Of a stretch of DNA of 64,000 bases, positions 18,044 through 27,027 are shown piece after piece. This stretch comes from JAFDZO01 sp044226845 (lineage in GTDB: Bacteria > Bacteroidota > Ignavibacteria > Tepidaquicellales > Tepidaquicellaceae). The notes beneath the pieces are model-generated. The model saw nothing but the letters and a program-made list of their open reading frames with translations, had not been told where the DNA came from and ran no database searches. The number at the start of each line of letters is the position of its first letter. Position 1 is the first letter of the stretch. The translations under genes were made by a program, and so were the position numbers. The stretch lies in assembly GCA_044226845.1 (NCBI GenBank), contig JBGAGG010000007.1:124001-188000 (forward strand), in the 5' to 3' direction.

Positions 18044-18169
18044 TTACTTTGCTGCGTAGAATGCAATGATGGCAGGAACGAGCAGCCACAGTAATCCTTT
18101 GACAAGGAAAAACAGAAATCCGGCTACTCCTAACTTTTTAACTAAATTAATAAATTTATCTTTACTCAT
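18044..18169 (-). CDS. small single-pass membrane protein (41 residues)
   Basis: A 41-residue open frame from an ATG at 18169: a polar basic head (MSKDKFINLVKKLG) followed by a hydrophobic segment VAGFLFFLVKGLLWLLVPAI and a short tail ending in AAK. The composition and charge (basic inside, hydrophobic span) are those of a real small inner-membrane protein. It sits 17 bases after the monooxygenase gene on the same strand, so it is probably co-transcribed. Function unknown. Confidence 0.65.
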   Translation of the reverse strand: MSKDKFINLVKKLGVAGFLFFLVKGLLWLLVPAIIAFYAAK

Positions 18170-18186
18170 TAACAGGTTGAGTTGAA

Positions 18187-18576
18187 TTAGTTTGAGATAA
18201 CTTCATAAGTTTTAAAATCAGAACTCATTGGCGGTTCTTTTCCTTCTTCTTTGTATTTTCTAATATCTTCAAAGCCTCTTTTATGGCCTTCGATAAATTC
18301 AGGAGATTTTGTCCAGTTCTTAAATGCATCAGCGCTATCCCAGTGGCTTACGATTAAATATACATTGCCATCACCCATTGGTTTAAGAACTTCCATTTCA
18401 AGAAAGCCCGGCATTCTGTCAATTGCCTTTGCTCTTGTTGAAAATAACTGTTCAAATCTCTCTTTGTATTCATCTTTACAGGTAATGTAATTTATCGCTA
18501 CAAATTTTTTTCCGTCATTATTGCTTTGCCCAAGCTTTTCTCCGCGGATTTTAACTTCTTCTACTAAATTTTCCAT
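18187..18576 (-). CDS. antibiotic biosynthesis monooxygenase (ABM) domain protein
   Basis: 129 residues. FVAINYITCKDEYKERFEQLF, then MPGFLEMEVLKP and VYLIVSHWDSADAFKNWTKS, match the dimeric alpha+beta barrel ABM family that includes heme-degrading HmoA/IsdG-like enzymes and quinone-modifying monooxygenases. The NWTKSPEF...H segment is the typical heme-oxygenase-like end (the His in GHKRG would be the axial ligand). The activity is not proven by sequence. A small membrane protein gene follows closely. Confidence 0.82.
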   Translation of the reverse strand: MENLVEEVKIRGEKLGQSNNDGKKFVAINYITCKDEYKERFEQLFSTRAKAIDRMPGFLEMEVLKPMGDGNVYLIVSHWDSADAFKNWTKSPEFIEGHKRGFEDIRKYKEEGKEPPMSSDFKTYEVISN

Positions 18577-18690
18577 TTATGATGTTTGAATTAATTGGTG
18601 AATTTCAAATTACAGATTATATAAAAACTTTGCAATGAATTTATTTAGACTTAATATTGATAACAACTTTAATTAATGTTATTTTAGTAT

Positions 18691-18730
18691 TTAAAAAACA
18701 AAAACCGGTAAGTTTACACTGACCGGCTTT
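18691..18730 (-). terminator. intrinsic terminator of the response regulator gene
   Basis: The 9-bp stem AAAACCGGT (18701-18709) with ACCGGCTTT (18722-18730) has one wobble and, read on the minus strand, is followed by a T-rich run (18691-18700). It lies about 115 bases after the stop of the minus-strand response regulator. Nothing else was seen in 18577-18845. Confidence 0.7.
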
Positions 18731-18845
18731 GAAAAAAACATATGCAATAAAACATAAGTAGAAATTTATATATTCTTTAGAATCAAATAAAATGCAATTA
18801 TATTTAGTTAACTACTAAATTAAGGCATTTTGGTTATATATTGTA

Positions 18846-19286
18846 TTATTTTGGAGGCTGATTTATTAATAGCCAGTATAATCCTAGATCTGCTACAGCT
18901 TTTGCAAACTGATCGAAATCAACCGGTTTAACGACATAACTGTTAACGCCGTATTTGTAACTTGTAATAATATCGTGTTCCTCTTTTGAAGAAGTCATAA
19001 TTATAACAGGAATGGATTTTGTTCTTTCATCTGACTTAATATGTTTCAATACTTCTAGTCCGTCCACCTTAGGCATTTTTAAATCAAGCAAGATAATCTT
19101 TAATCCGTTTTTTATAGAACCGTTTGAATATTCTCCTTTAGCAAAAATAAAATCCAGAGCTTCCGCCCCGTCTTTTAAATGTATAAGATTATTACCTAAA
19201 TTGTATTTATTTAGTGAGCGGATAGTCAGCTCGGCATCGGTTGGGTTATCTTCTACAAGAAGTATCTCATAGTGGTTTTTTTCCAT
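18846..19286 (-). CDS. single-domain response regulator (Rcp1/CheY-like)
   Basis: 146 residues, receiver domain only. The acidic pocket is VEDN near residue 11, the phospho-acceptor is Asp68 in IILLDLKMPKVDG, T/S in IIMTSS and Lys in VVKPVD. The extended loop between beta2 and alpha3 (FAKGEYSNGSIKNGLK) is the hallmark of the Rcp1 subgroup partnered with phytochrome-like or PAS histidine kinases. It has no output domain, so it acts by protein contact or phosphorelay. No partner kinase is adjacent. Confidence 0.92.
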   Translation of the reverse strand: MEKNHYEILLVEDNPTDAELTIRSLNKYNLGNNLIHLKDGAEALDFIFAKGEYSNGSIKNGLKIILLDLKMPKVDGLEVLKHIKSDERTKSIPVIIMTSSKEEHDIITSYKYGVNSYVVKPVDFDQFAKAVADLGLYWLLINQPPK

Positions 19287-19372
19287 AAATTATTGATTAA
19301 TTTATCTAAAAATTTAATTATACCGTGCCAAGGTAATTTAATATTATGATTTATTACTTAAAAAAAAATACT

Positions 19373-20113
19373 TTAAAGTTTTCGACTTTTAGAAGGGAAT
19401 ATCAGAGAAGAGCTTTGTCTATCTAAAAACCAGTATAAATTACCGGATGTAAGGTTAACTTTTGAAGCGGGTAATAACATACCTTCAGTATCGTGATTAA
19501 TAATTTTTTTAACTACGCTGCTTTTTTCCTTTCCTGTGACAAAGAAAGCACCGTCCAAAGAGTTATTTATTATATTTCCGGTTACTGTTATTCTTTGCTG
19601 TCCTGAAATGGGTTTTTTTACAGCTTCACATATCTTATCAGAAGTAAACAGATCCAATCTATCCGGGAAAATTGACGCTGTATGTCCATCTTCACCTAAG
19701 CCTAACATAATAAAATCAAAACAAGGCAAACTATTTTTGTTAAAAATTAAATCTGAAATTTCATTTGAATACCTAATTGCTTCTGCATAGGGCTCATCTT
19801 CTCCTCTTATTCTGTGAATGTTTGCACTGGGAATATTTATTTTATCAAACAGATTCTCCTTTGTCATTTTGAAATTGCATTCATCAGATGAAGGAGGAAC
19901 GCAGCGTTCATCTCCCCAAAAAAAATGTACTTTTTCCCAATCAATTTTATCGGAATATTTTTCTGCAAGAGTTTTAAAAATAATTTTAGGAGTGCTTCCT
20001 CCTGAAAGTGCTATATTGTATTTCTCTTTCTTCCTTAATTCATCTGCAAAATATTCTGAAAATGATTCAGCAAGTAATTCAGGTGTTTCAAATATTTTTA
20101 TAACTTGAGTCAT
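19373..20113 (-). CDS. pgl: 6-phosphogluconolactonase
   Basis: 246 residues, DevB/Pgl type. NIALSGGSTPKIIFK (about 33-47), HFFWGDERCVPP and LGLGEDGHTASIFP are the family signatures. It hydrolyses 6-phosphogluconolactone in the oxidative pentose phosphate pathway. The gene begins 2 bases after the zwf stop, so gnd-zwf-pgl is a compact operon on the minus strand, with this gene last. Confidence 0.95.
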   Translation of the reverse strand: MTQVIKIFETPELLAESFSEYFADELRKKEKYNIALSGGSTPKIIFKTLAEKYSDKIDWEKVHFFWGDERCVPPSSDECNFKMTKENLFDKINIPSANIHRIRGEDEPYAEAIRYSNEISDLIFNKNSLPCFDFIMLGLGEDGHTASIFPDRLDLFTSDKICEAVKKPISGQQRITVTGNIINNSLDGAFFVTGKEKSSVVKKIINHDTEGMLLPASKVNLTSGNLYWFLDRQSSSLIFPSKSRKL

Positions 20114-20115
20114 TC

Positions 20116-21636
20116 TTACAATTCACAATATGTTCCGTCATCGGAAAGATTTTTACAAGGGTAACGCCAGGTAACGTTTTTATCTTCTATTAATTCATCG
20201 GCATTTTCCGGTCCCCACGTACCGGCAGGATATCCGTAAATTTTAATACCCGGATTATTTGCCCAAGCCTTTTGAATTGGAGCCAAAAATTTCCATGCCG
20301 CTTCTACAACATCTCCGCGTGAATAAAGTGTAGAATCACCCATCATGCAGTCATAAATCAATCTTTCGTAAGCATCAGGGATATGTACATTTCCTAAATC
20401 TTTATAATGAAAATCCAGATTAACCGTTCTCAAATCGAAACCGCCTCCGGGGACTTTCATGCTGATTTTCAATAGTATACCTTCATCAGGCTGAATTCTT
20501 ATTATCAACTGGTTGCAGGTACTGCAATCATCAGTTTGTCCGAATAACGAATGCGGTGTGGGTTTAAAATGAATTACTACTTCAGTAACCCTTGTCGGCA
20601 GTCGTTTACCTGTTCTTATATAAAAAGGAATACCTCCCCAGCGCCAGTTATCTATGTAAAATTTCAGAGCAACATATGTCTCAGTTTTAGAATCCGGGTT
20701 AACATCTTCTTCTTCACGATATCCTTTTACATGTTCGCCTCTTATATTAGAAGAAGTATACTGTCCTCTTATCGCAAATTTTTCAACATCTTCTTCTTTT
20801 ATGGGACGCAGTGATTGAAACACTTTTAAAGTTTCATTTCTTATCGCATCCGAAGCAAAGGAAGACGGAGGCTCCATTGCAACAAAACTTACAACCTGTA
20901 ACAGATGATTCTGAACCATATCTCTTAAAGCCCCTGCATTGTCATAGTAACTGCCTCTGTTTTCCACTCCTATACTTTCAGCTGAGGTAACTTCAACATG
21001 ATGAACATAACTTCTGTTCCAAAGGGGTTCAAAAATTCCGTTTGAAAATCTTGTTACGAGTAGATTTTGTACTGTTTCTTTACCTAAATAATGGTCAATT
21101 CTGTAAATCTGATTTTCTTTGAAAATTTTATGCAGCTCATTGTTTAATTCAACAGCAGAGTCTAAGTCATATCCGAATGGTTTTTCTATAACAAGCCTTC
21201 TGAATCCTGTAGTTTGGTCCTGCAAATTATGTTCACCCAGGCACGCTGCTATAGAAGAGTATGCGCTCGGTGGAGTGGCAAGATAAAAAATGATATTTCC
21301 ATCCAATGAAAATTTTCCATTAATTTCTTCTATTCGTTCCTTCAATCTTCCATAATCTTGTGATGTTTTAGTATCAATTGCAGAGTAATGCAGTTTTTTT
21401 AAAAATTCAGGAATATCACCATTTGTTGAATCCTTAACAAAATCTTTTATGCTCTCTGTCATTGTTTCTCTGAAACTTGCATCCGAGAAATCGCTTCGTG
21501 CTACACCCAATATTGCAAATTTTTCCGGCAGTACGTTTTGCTTGTAGAGCTCAAAGATCGAAGGGATTAGTTTTCGTTTAGTTAAATCACCGGAAGCTCC
21601 GAATATTACTATAAGGCAATTTTTTGGTTTCTCCAT
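20116..21636 (-). CDS. zwf: glucose-6-phosphate 1-dehydrogenase
   Basis: 506 residues, standard length. GASGDLTKRKLIP (13-25) is the NADP-binding start, VIEKPFGYD holds the conserved Lys, and YRIDHYLGKE is the active-site signature with the catalytic His. It oxidises glucose 6-phosphate and is the entry to the oxidative pentose phosphate pathway. It is the middle gene of gnd-zwf-pgl, with 3 and 2 bases to its neighbours. Confidence 0.97.
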   Translation of the reverse strand: MEKPKNCLIVIFGASGDLTKRKLIPSIFELYKQNVLPEKFAILGVARSDFSDASFRETMTESIKDFVKDSTNGDIPEFLKKLHYSAIDTKTSQDYGRLKERIEEINGKFSLDGNIIFYLATPPSAYSSIAACLGEHNLQDQTTGFRRLVIEKPFGYDLDSAVELNNELHKIFKENQIYRIDHYLGKETVQNLLVTRFSNGIFEPLWNRSYVHHVEVTSAESIGVENRGSYYDNAGALRDMVQNHLLQVVSFVAMEPPSSFASDAIRNETLKVFQSLRPIKEEDVEKFAIRGQYTSSNIRGEHVKGYREEEDVNPDSKTETYVALKFYIDNWRWGGIPFYIRTGKRLPTRVTEVVIHFKPTPHSLFGQTDDCSTCNQLIIRIQPDEGILLKISMKVPGGGFDLRTVNLDFHYKDLGNVHIPDAYERLIYDCMMGDSTLYSRGDVVEAAWKFLAPIQKAWANNPGIKIYGYPAGTWGPENADELIEDKNVTWRYPCKNLSDDGTYCEL

Positions 21637-21639
21637 TTA

Positions 21640-22542
21640 CTATTGTTCTTCCTTTTTAACGGCGTGCCCGCCGAATTGATTTCTTAATGATGCCAGTACT
21701 TTCATTGCAAAAGAGTCATCCTGTCTCGACTGAAATCTTGTGTACAATGAAGCCGTTATTACGTGCGCAGGAACATTTAACTCCATAGCAGCTTCCACAG
21801 TCCATTTACCTTCACCGCTATCTTCAACATATCCTTTTATTTTCTCCAGTCCGGGATCTTGTTTGAAAGCAAGTACGGCAAGCTCCAGCAGCCATGACCT
21901 TACAACACTTCCATATTGCCAGCCGCTTGCTACCGCAGCTACATCGATATTGAAAGGGGACTTTTCAATTATTTCAAAACCTTCTGCAAATGACTGCATC
22001 ATACCGTATTCGATTCCGTTGTGAACCATTTTTACAAAATGTCCAGCGCCGCTCTCACCGCAATAAGTGTAGCCTCCGGGAGGCGCGAGTGTTTTGAAAA
22101 CAGGGTAAACATATTCAACAGCTTCTTTATTCCCGCCTGTCATTAGACTGTATCCGTTTTCAAGTCCCCAAACTCCTCCGCTTGTTCCGCAATCAATGAA
22201 ATTGATTCCAATGTCTGCCAGTTTTTTGCCGCGGGTTTGAGTTAGTTTCCAGTTTGAGTTCCCACCATCAATGATTATATCATCACTCTTAAGAAGTTTT
22301 GAAAGTATCTCAAGATTTGAATCCACAGGAATTCCTGCAGGTACCATCAGCCATACAATTTTTCTTTCAGGTAGTTTATTTACTAAGTCCTCCACTGAAT
22401 CTGCACCAGCTGCTCCCTTGCTTACAGCTTCATCTATTTCAGGTTTTGTTAAGTTATATGCAACAATTTCATGTCCGTCTTTTAAAAGGCGTTCCACCAT
22501 GTTTCCGCCCATACGTCCCAGACCGATGAATCCTATTTTCAT
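21640..22542 (-). CDS. gnd: 6-phosphogluconate dehydrogenase (short, decarboxylating)
   Basis: 300 residues, the short YqeC/GntZ-like form rather than the 470-residue Gnd. GFIGLGRMGGNMVERLL is the Rossmann entry, IDGGNSNWKLT and DCGTSGGVWGLENGYSLMTGG are the substrate-binding signature, and GAGHFVKMVHNGIEYGMMQ holds the catalytic Lys and His-Asn. It produces ribulose 5-phosphate. As the first gene of the operon it completes the oxidative branch with Zwf and Pgl. The divergent DinB-like gene starts 130 bases away. Confidence 0.95.
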   Translation of the reverse strand: MKIGFIGLGRMGGNMVERLLKDGHEIVAYNLTKPEIDEAVSKGAAGADSVEDLVNKLPERKIVWLMVPAGIPVDSNLEILSKLLKSDDIIIDGGNSNWKLTQTRGKKLADIGINFIDCGTSGGVWGLENGYSLMTGGNKEAVEYVYPVFKTLAPPGGYTYCGESGAGHFVKMVHNGIEYGMMQSFAEGFEIIEKSPFNIDVAAVASGWQYGSVVRSWLLELAVLAFKQDPGLEKIKGYVEDSGEGKWTVEAAMELNVPAHVITASLYTRFQSRQDDSFAMKVLASLRNQFGGHAVKKEEQ

Positions 22543-22672
22543 TTATTTAGGTTAAATTTTTAGTTACAAATTACAACAAAATAACTCAGTTAAAGTTTAT
22601 AACTCAATCCATTTACAAATACTAGTTTTTATTAAATTGATTCCGGTTATTTTATTTATAAAATTTTATAAA

Positions 22673-23182
22673 ATGGATATTAATCGCATCATTGCTGAAT
22701 TAGAAAAAAACAAAAGTATTTTTAAAGATTTGCTCGAAAATCTGCCGAATGAATTTTACCATTGGAGAGAATCAGAAAATAAGTGGAATCTGCTTGAAGT
22801 AGTTTGCCATCTTTATGATGAAGAAAGAGATGATTTTCGCGCTCGTGTAAAAAGCGTTCTTGCTAATCCATTAGAAGAGTTACTGCCTGTAGATCCTACA
22901 GGATGGGTTACTTCAAGAAATTATGCTGAACAAAATTATGATATGAAGTTAAATGATTTTATTATTGAGAGAGAATATTCAATAGCGTGGTTAAAACAAT
23001 TAAAAAGTCCTGAGTGGGGAAACTCACATTCCCATCCGAAACTAGGACCTTTGACGGCTAAAATGTTTTTGGTCAACTGGCTTGCTCATGACTATCTGCA
23101 CATTCGCCAGATAATAAGGATAAAATATGAGTACCTGAAAATAACAAGCGGTGAAATTTTGCTTTATGCAGGAGACTGGTGA
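22673..23182 (+). CDS. DinB/YfiT-family protein
   Basis: 169 residues from the ATG at 22673 (a TTG 12 codons earlier is in frame but encodes a non-conserved hydrophobic stretch). Four-helix DinB fold: the metal ligands are His in EVVCHLYDEE, and the His pair in WLAHDYLHIRQI. KWNLLEVVCHL is typical. Members are thiol-dependent or damage-related metalloproteins of mostly unknown function. Its last 19 bases overlap the end of the convergent O-antigen ligase gene. Confidence 0.87.
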   Translation: MDINRIIAELEKNKSIFKDLLENLPNEFYHWRESENKWNLLEVVCHLYDEERDDFRARVKSVLANPLEELLPVDPTGWVTSRNYAEQNYDMKLNDFIIEREYSIAWLKQLKSPEWGNSHSHPKLGPLTAKMFLVNWLAHDYLHIRQIIRIKYEYLKITSGEILLYAGDW

Positions 23183-24444
23183 GGAATTTTATTTATAAGA
23201 CTATCAACTGAATTTTTTACTGCTGTTACGGTTTTTTCGTTTAATGCGATGAATGCAATGAACGAGAACATTCCGGTTTGGAAGGAAATTGAATAGGAAA
23301 ACATTGAGAGTAGAACAAAGTACAAAAATACCAAGGAAAGTACTGTATTTATTTTCAAAACACACTTAAAAATAAAGGATAAAACTGCTAAAATAAAAAT
23401 AAGCCCTATTGAACCTAACTCAATTGCATATTCTATAATGATATTGTGCGGATATTTTAACCCTCTTGTAAATTGAAATAAACTGTTGTCATAATAACTT
23501 CCTAAGCCTTTACCAATAAAAACACTTTGCAGGAAAAGGTCAAATGAATTTTTATAAATATGAAGACGTGTTGAAATAGCTCCGTCTGAAAGATCCTCTT
23601 GATGAAATATATTGAATACCTGAGTGAAGCGGGAAAGCAAAATTGAAAAAGAGTCATTAAAATAAGCAGCTGTTACTAATACCAATACCCCTCCACATAA
23701 AAATATCAAAATTTTTGAAACTGAAATATTTTTTTCCTTTAATGAATATATTACAATTATAGCTGAAATTATAAAGGAACAAACGATAGCGCCCCGAAGA
23801 CCGCTTAATAATAATCCTGCAAAACTAATTAAAAGAAATATCTTATCGAGGTTCAATTTTTTTAAGAAACCAAGATAGATAATATTTATCAGAGAAACGA
23901 TAAATACAAATCCCATATATCTGCCGAATCCAACATGACTCCATAAATTAATTCCAAAAATTTTTGTCTGCTGATATTCATCATAGAATGAATTAAAAGG
24001 TCCGGCAAAAATCGAAATCAGAGTTAATGCTGCACCGAAGAACAACACTACTTCCACAATAATTTTTAAAATTTTGCTGTTGAAATTTATTAATATAAAT
24101 CTTAGCGTTAAGATATTCAGAATTATATTAAAAAAAATACCGTAGAATTTTGAGAGTCCGTAAGAGTAATTAGAGGAGTAAATCAAAGAAATGCCATGTA
24201 TTGAAATGAAGAGTAGTAAAAATATCGAAAATTTCTTGGATATTTTTAGGTCATTAATAAAGTTTTTGAAATTCTCACCGGAAGAACAAATCAGAATCCA
24301 AAGCAATACGGGGAATACAATTCTTATTCCTGAAATGCTTTGATCGAAAGCGCAGAAAAATAATGAAGCTATGAATGAACCTATTAATAAGTAACTTCTT
24401 GCATCAGTTTTTTGGGTGAACCGGTTGATATATTTACCTGTAAT
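23164..24444 (-). CDS. O-antigen ligase/polymerase-like membrane protein
   Basis: The conventional frame starts at a TTG (24306, 380 residues), but the same frame stays open back to 24447 and encodes a further convincing hydrophobic segment (YLLIGSFIASLFFCAF) with no ATG, GTG or TTG in between. I extend it to the ATT at 24444, which overlaps the preceding gene's stop. About ten membrane spans, with a large periplasmic loop containing IGKGLGSYYDNS and PHNIIIEYAIELGSIGLI, are the Wzy/WaaL (O-antigen ligase family) signature. It would polymerise or ligate surface glycan. Last gene of the polysaccharide cluster. Confidence 0.82.
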   Translation of the reverse strand: MTGKYINRFTQKTDARSYLLIGSFIASLFFCAFDQSISGIRIVFPVLLWILICSSGENFKNFINDLKISKKFSIFLLLFISIHGISLIYSSNYSYGLSKFYGIFFNIILNILTLRFILINFNSKILKIIVEVVLFFGAALTLISIFAGPFNSFYDEYQQTKIFGINLWSHVGFGRYMGFVFIVSLINIIYLGFLKKLNLDKIFLLISFAGLLLSGLRGAIVCSFIISAIIVIYSLKEKNISVSKILIFLCGGVLVLVTAAYFNDSFSILLSRFTQVFNIFHQEDLSDGAISTRLHIYKNSFDLFLQSVFIGKGLGSYYDNSLFQFTRGLKYPHNIIIEYAIELGSIGLIFILAVLSFIFKCVLKINTVLSLVFLYFVLLSMFSYSISFQTGMFSFIAFIALNEKTVTAVKNSVDSLINKIPHQSPA

Positions 24445-26335
24445 TAGTTAAAGAAAGGTCTTTCGTATGCCTGAAATCTACTAGCATTTCTTTTAACTGG
24501 TTCAAAATTATATCGTCATTATTGCCGTCTGTGTTAGAAATCAAGGTGTCAGTCATACTTTCTAGATTATCAATAATCATAGTGCTGGCGTTCGAAGCTA
24601 TTAATATTTTTTTATGTTTTGTCCGGGCATACTCTTCACCTTCAATAAATAATTCTTCATATAATTTTTCACCGGGCCGCAGACCTGTTGTTACAACTTT
24701 TATATCTTCACCTACTTTATAACCGGATAAATTTATCATATCATGTGCGAGATCAATTATTTTGATTGGTTTGCCCATATCAAGAACAAAGATTTCACCT
24801 CCTGTTCCTATTTCGGCTGCTTGCAATACTAACTGCACAGCTTCAGGAATAGTCATAAAATACCTTACTATATCCGGGTGAGTAATTGTAATCGGACCGC
24901 CTTCAGCAATTTGTTTTTTAAACGTGAGCACAACGCTTCCACGGCTGCCAAGCACATTTCCAAATCGCACTGCCACATAGTTTTTATTGTACTCCTTTGC
25001 AGCTTTAAGCACTATCATTTCAGCCATTCTTTTTGTTGCGCCCATTATACTTGTCGGGTTAACAGCTTTATCGGTAGATATCATAACAAAATTATCAATA
25101 TCATTTTTTGCGCATGCTTCAATCAGATTTCGGGTACCCAGTACATTATTAGTTACAGCCTCGCATGGATTTGCCTCCATTAATGGGACATGCTTATGTG
25201 CTGCAGCATGGAAAACTATATCAGGTTTATGATCAGTCAGGACTTGCTCAATTCTTAATTTATTTCTTACATCAGCTATTACCGACTGAAGATTTACATG
25301 ATTAAAATTCTTTTTCTTCCTTGTATTAAGTTCGTTATGGATTTCAAATATTGAGTTTTCACCATGTCCCAGCAAAATTAAATCAGATGGATTGCAGTTT
25401 AAAATTTGCCTGCAAAGTTCACTTCCTATGGAGCCGCCGGCTCCTGTTACTAGAACTCTTTTACCTTTTATCAAACTTTTTACTTCTTTAATGTCAGTTT
25501 GTATTGGTTCTCTTTTTAATAAATCTTCAATTTGAATATCTCTAATACTATCTATTCTTACTCTGTTGTCCAGAAGTTCAAATGTGTTTGGAAGAGTTCT
25601 GGTTTTAACTCCGAGCTTTGTACATATATTAACAATATTTCTTACTTCTTCTCCTTTTAATAAGGTCATGGCAATAATTACTTTCGATATTTTGAAAGTT
25701 TTTATTGCATCAGCAAGTGCATCAGCCCCTCCTAATACAGTAAGCCCTCTTATTTTTAATCCGACTTTTTTTGCATCATCATCCATAAATGCAATAGGAT
25801 TTAATCCATTGTTAGGATGTCTTTGCATTTCCTCTACAATTTTTACTCCTGCTTTTCCTGCTCCATAGATTAAAACTTTTTCGCCGTTTCCGCGCAGATT
25901 TTTTCTTTGCTCAAGTCTTTCAACTAATCTGATGCTGAACCTTGAGGCAGAGAAAAATATATAAGTTACAAATGAATCTATTAATGGAAGAGAATTTGGT
26001 ACAGGAATATAAAACGGAAAGTTCAGTTTGAGTACTTGCAATAACGAATTCTGGAATGCATTAAACAGTATAAATGCCAGAATAATCTTTGCAAGCTCAT
26101 CTATGCTGGCTACATGCCAGAATTTTTTATAAAGTCCCAATGAATAATTCACTGCTAATTTTATTATCAGTGAAATAAAAACGTATTGAATTATGGGAGC
26201 TAAATTATAGGTAATGTACGAAGTATTTTCAACTCTAAGTAATAAAGCTAAAAATGGAGATATTACAAAGAAAATTACATCTAAAAACAATAAATGCCTG
26301 TTTCTGATTTTCTTTAAATATGGATTTAAAAACAT
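24434..26335 (-). CDS. membrane-anchored UDP-sugar 4,6-dehydratase (CapD/WbpM/PglF-like)
   Basis: 633 residues from the ATG at 26335 (a GTG one codon earlier is possible). Four membrane spans lie in residues 15-130, then a first Rossmann-like domain (VLIYGAGKAGVKIVEEM), then the catalytic SDR domain starting VLVTGAGGSIGSELCRQI. STDKAVNPTSIMGATKRMAE holds the catalytic lysine with Met in the place of the usual Tyr, as in large WbpM/PglF proteins. The family makes UDP-4-keto-6-deoxy-GlcNAc. It is followed in transcription by the O-antigen ligase and preceded by a PglC-like transferase, 7 bases away. Confidence 0.9.
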   Translation of the reverse strand: MFLNPYLKKIRNRHLLFLDVIFFVISPFLALLLRVENTSYITYNLAPIIQYVFISLIIKLAVNYSLGLYKKFWHVASIDELAKIILAFILFNAFQNSLLQVLKLNFPFYIPVPNSLPLIDSFVTYIFFSASRFSIRLVERLEQRKNLRGNGEKVLIYGAGKAGVKIVEEMQRHPNNGLNPIAFMDDDAKKVGLKIRGLTVLGGADALADAIKTFKISKVIIAMTLLKGEEVRNIVNICTKLGVKTRTLPNTFELLDNRVRIDSIRDIQIEDLLKREPIQTDIKEVKSLIKGKRVLVTGAGGSIGSELCRQILNCNPSDLILLGHGENSIFEIHNELNTRKKKNFNHVNLQSVIADVRNKLRIEQVLTDHKPDIVFHAAAHKHVPLMEANPCEAVTNNVLGTRNLIEACAKNDIDNFVMISTDKAVNPTSIMGATKRMAEMIVLKAAKEYNKNYVAVRFGNVLGSRGSVVLTFKKQIAEGGPITITHPDIVRYFMTIPEAVQLVLQAAEIGTGGEIFVLDMGKPIKIIDLAHDMINLSGYKVGEDIKVVTTGLRPGEKLYEELFIEGEEYARTKHKKILIASNASTMIIDNLESMTDTLISNTDGNNDDIILNQLKEMLVDFRHTKDLSLTNYR

Positions 26336-26342
26336 CACGGCT

Positions 26343-26945
26343 TTATTTCCCCCTGCCTTGTCTTAAGATATAGTATAAAGTAATAAAAATAATTTTAAAA
26401 TACTCTTTAACCGAATAATTACGAAAATATAATCTATTTAATATTATTTTTTCCGGTAAAATTTTTTTTATGTATAGATCTTCCGGATTATCAGATTCAG
26501 TTAGAAATTTATCTTCATTAAAAAATTTTATAGATGCATAGTCAGTCATTCCGGGCTTCATCATTAATATTTCTCTTTGTTCATCGGTATACATATTTAC
26601 AAATTTTCTCAGCTCGGGGCGTGGACCTACAAGACTCATATCACCCATTAAGACATTTACTAACTGAGGCAGTTCATCTATTTTGAACTTCCTTAGAAAA
26701 TAACCAATCCGTGTAACTTTATTTCCACTTTTGTCTAATGTCAAAAAAGAATTATTTTCTTCATCCACAAACATGGATCTGAATTTAAAAACCTTGAAAT
26801 CCCGATTGTATCTCCCGACTCTGTTTTGTGTAAAGAATACAGGTAATTTAGAGTCTATTATTATTAATAAAGAAACAATTACAAGTATCGGGCTGAAAAG
26901 TAAAATCCCTAAGAATGAAATTAGAAGATCAAAAAATCTGATCAT
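26343..26945 (-). CDS. initiating sugar-phosphate transferase (PglC/WcaJ family)
   Basis: 200 residues, the minimal monotopic form. It has an N-terminal hydrophobic re-entrant helix (FLGILLFSPILVIVSLLII), the FKFRSM motif, and IDELPQLVNVLMGDMSLVGPRPEL with the catalytic region of polyprenyl-phosphate phosphoglycosyltransferases. It would move a sugar phosphate from a UDP-sugar onto undecaprenyl phosphate, starting glycan assembly. With the PglF-like and DegT genes beside it, a 4-amino-4,6-dideoxy sugar is the likely first residue. A hairpin sits just before its start codon. Confidence 0.92.
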   Translation of the reverse strand: MIRFFDLLISFLGILLFSPILVIVSLLIIIDSKLPVFFTQNRVGRYNRDFKVFKFRSMFVDEENNSFLTLDKSGNKVTRIGYFLRKFKIDELPQLVNVLMGDMSLVGPRPELRKFVNMYTDEQREILMMKPGMTDYASIKFFNEDKFLTESDNPEDLYIKKILPEKIILNRLYFRNYSVKEYFKIIFITLYYILRQGRGK

Positions 26946-26953
26946 TATATGTG

Positions 26954-26976
26954 TAGCGCATGCCTGCTTTGCGCTA
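26954..26976 (-). other. GC-rich hairpin upstream of the PglC-like gene
   Basis: The 7-bp perfect stem TAGCGCA/TGCGCTA closes a 9-base loop in an AT-rich gap, 9 bases before the start codon at 26945 on the minus strand. There is no T run, so it is not a terminator. It could restrict or time translation of the initiating transferase, or be a relic of a small repeat. Confidence 0.35.
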
Positions 26977-27027
26977 TAGTTTCGAGAACGGATTAAATTA
27001 CGTGTTTTATTTGTTAAATTAAATAAA

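Noticed and set aside
19314..19330. Sigma54-like TGGCAC upstream of the response regulator at 18846-19286
   Set aside because: The -24 box is perfect, but the -12 position reads AATT rather than TTGC/TTGT.
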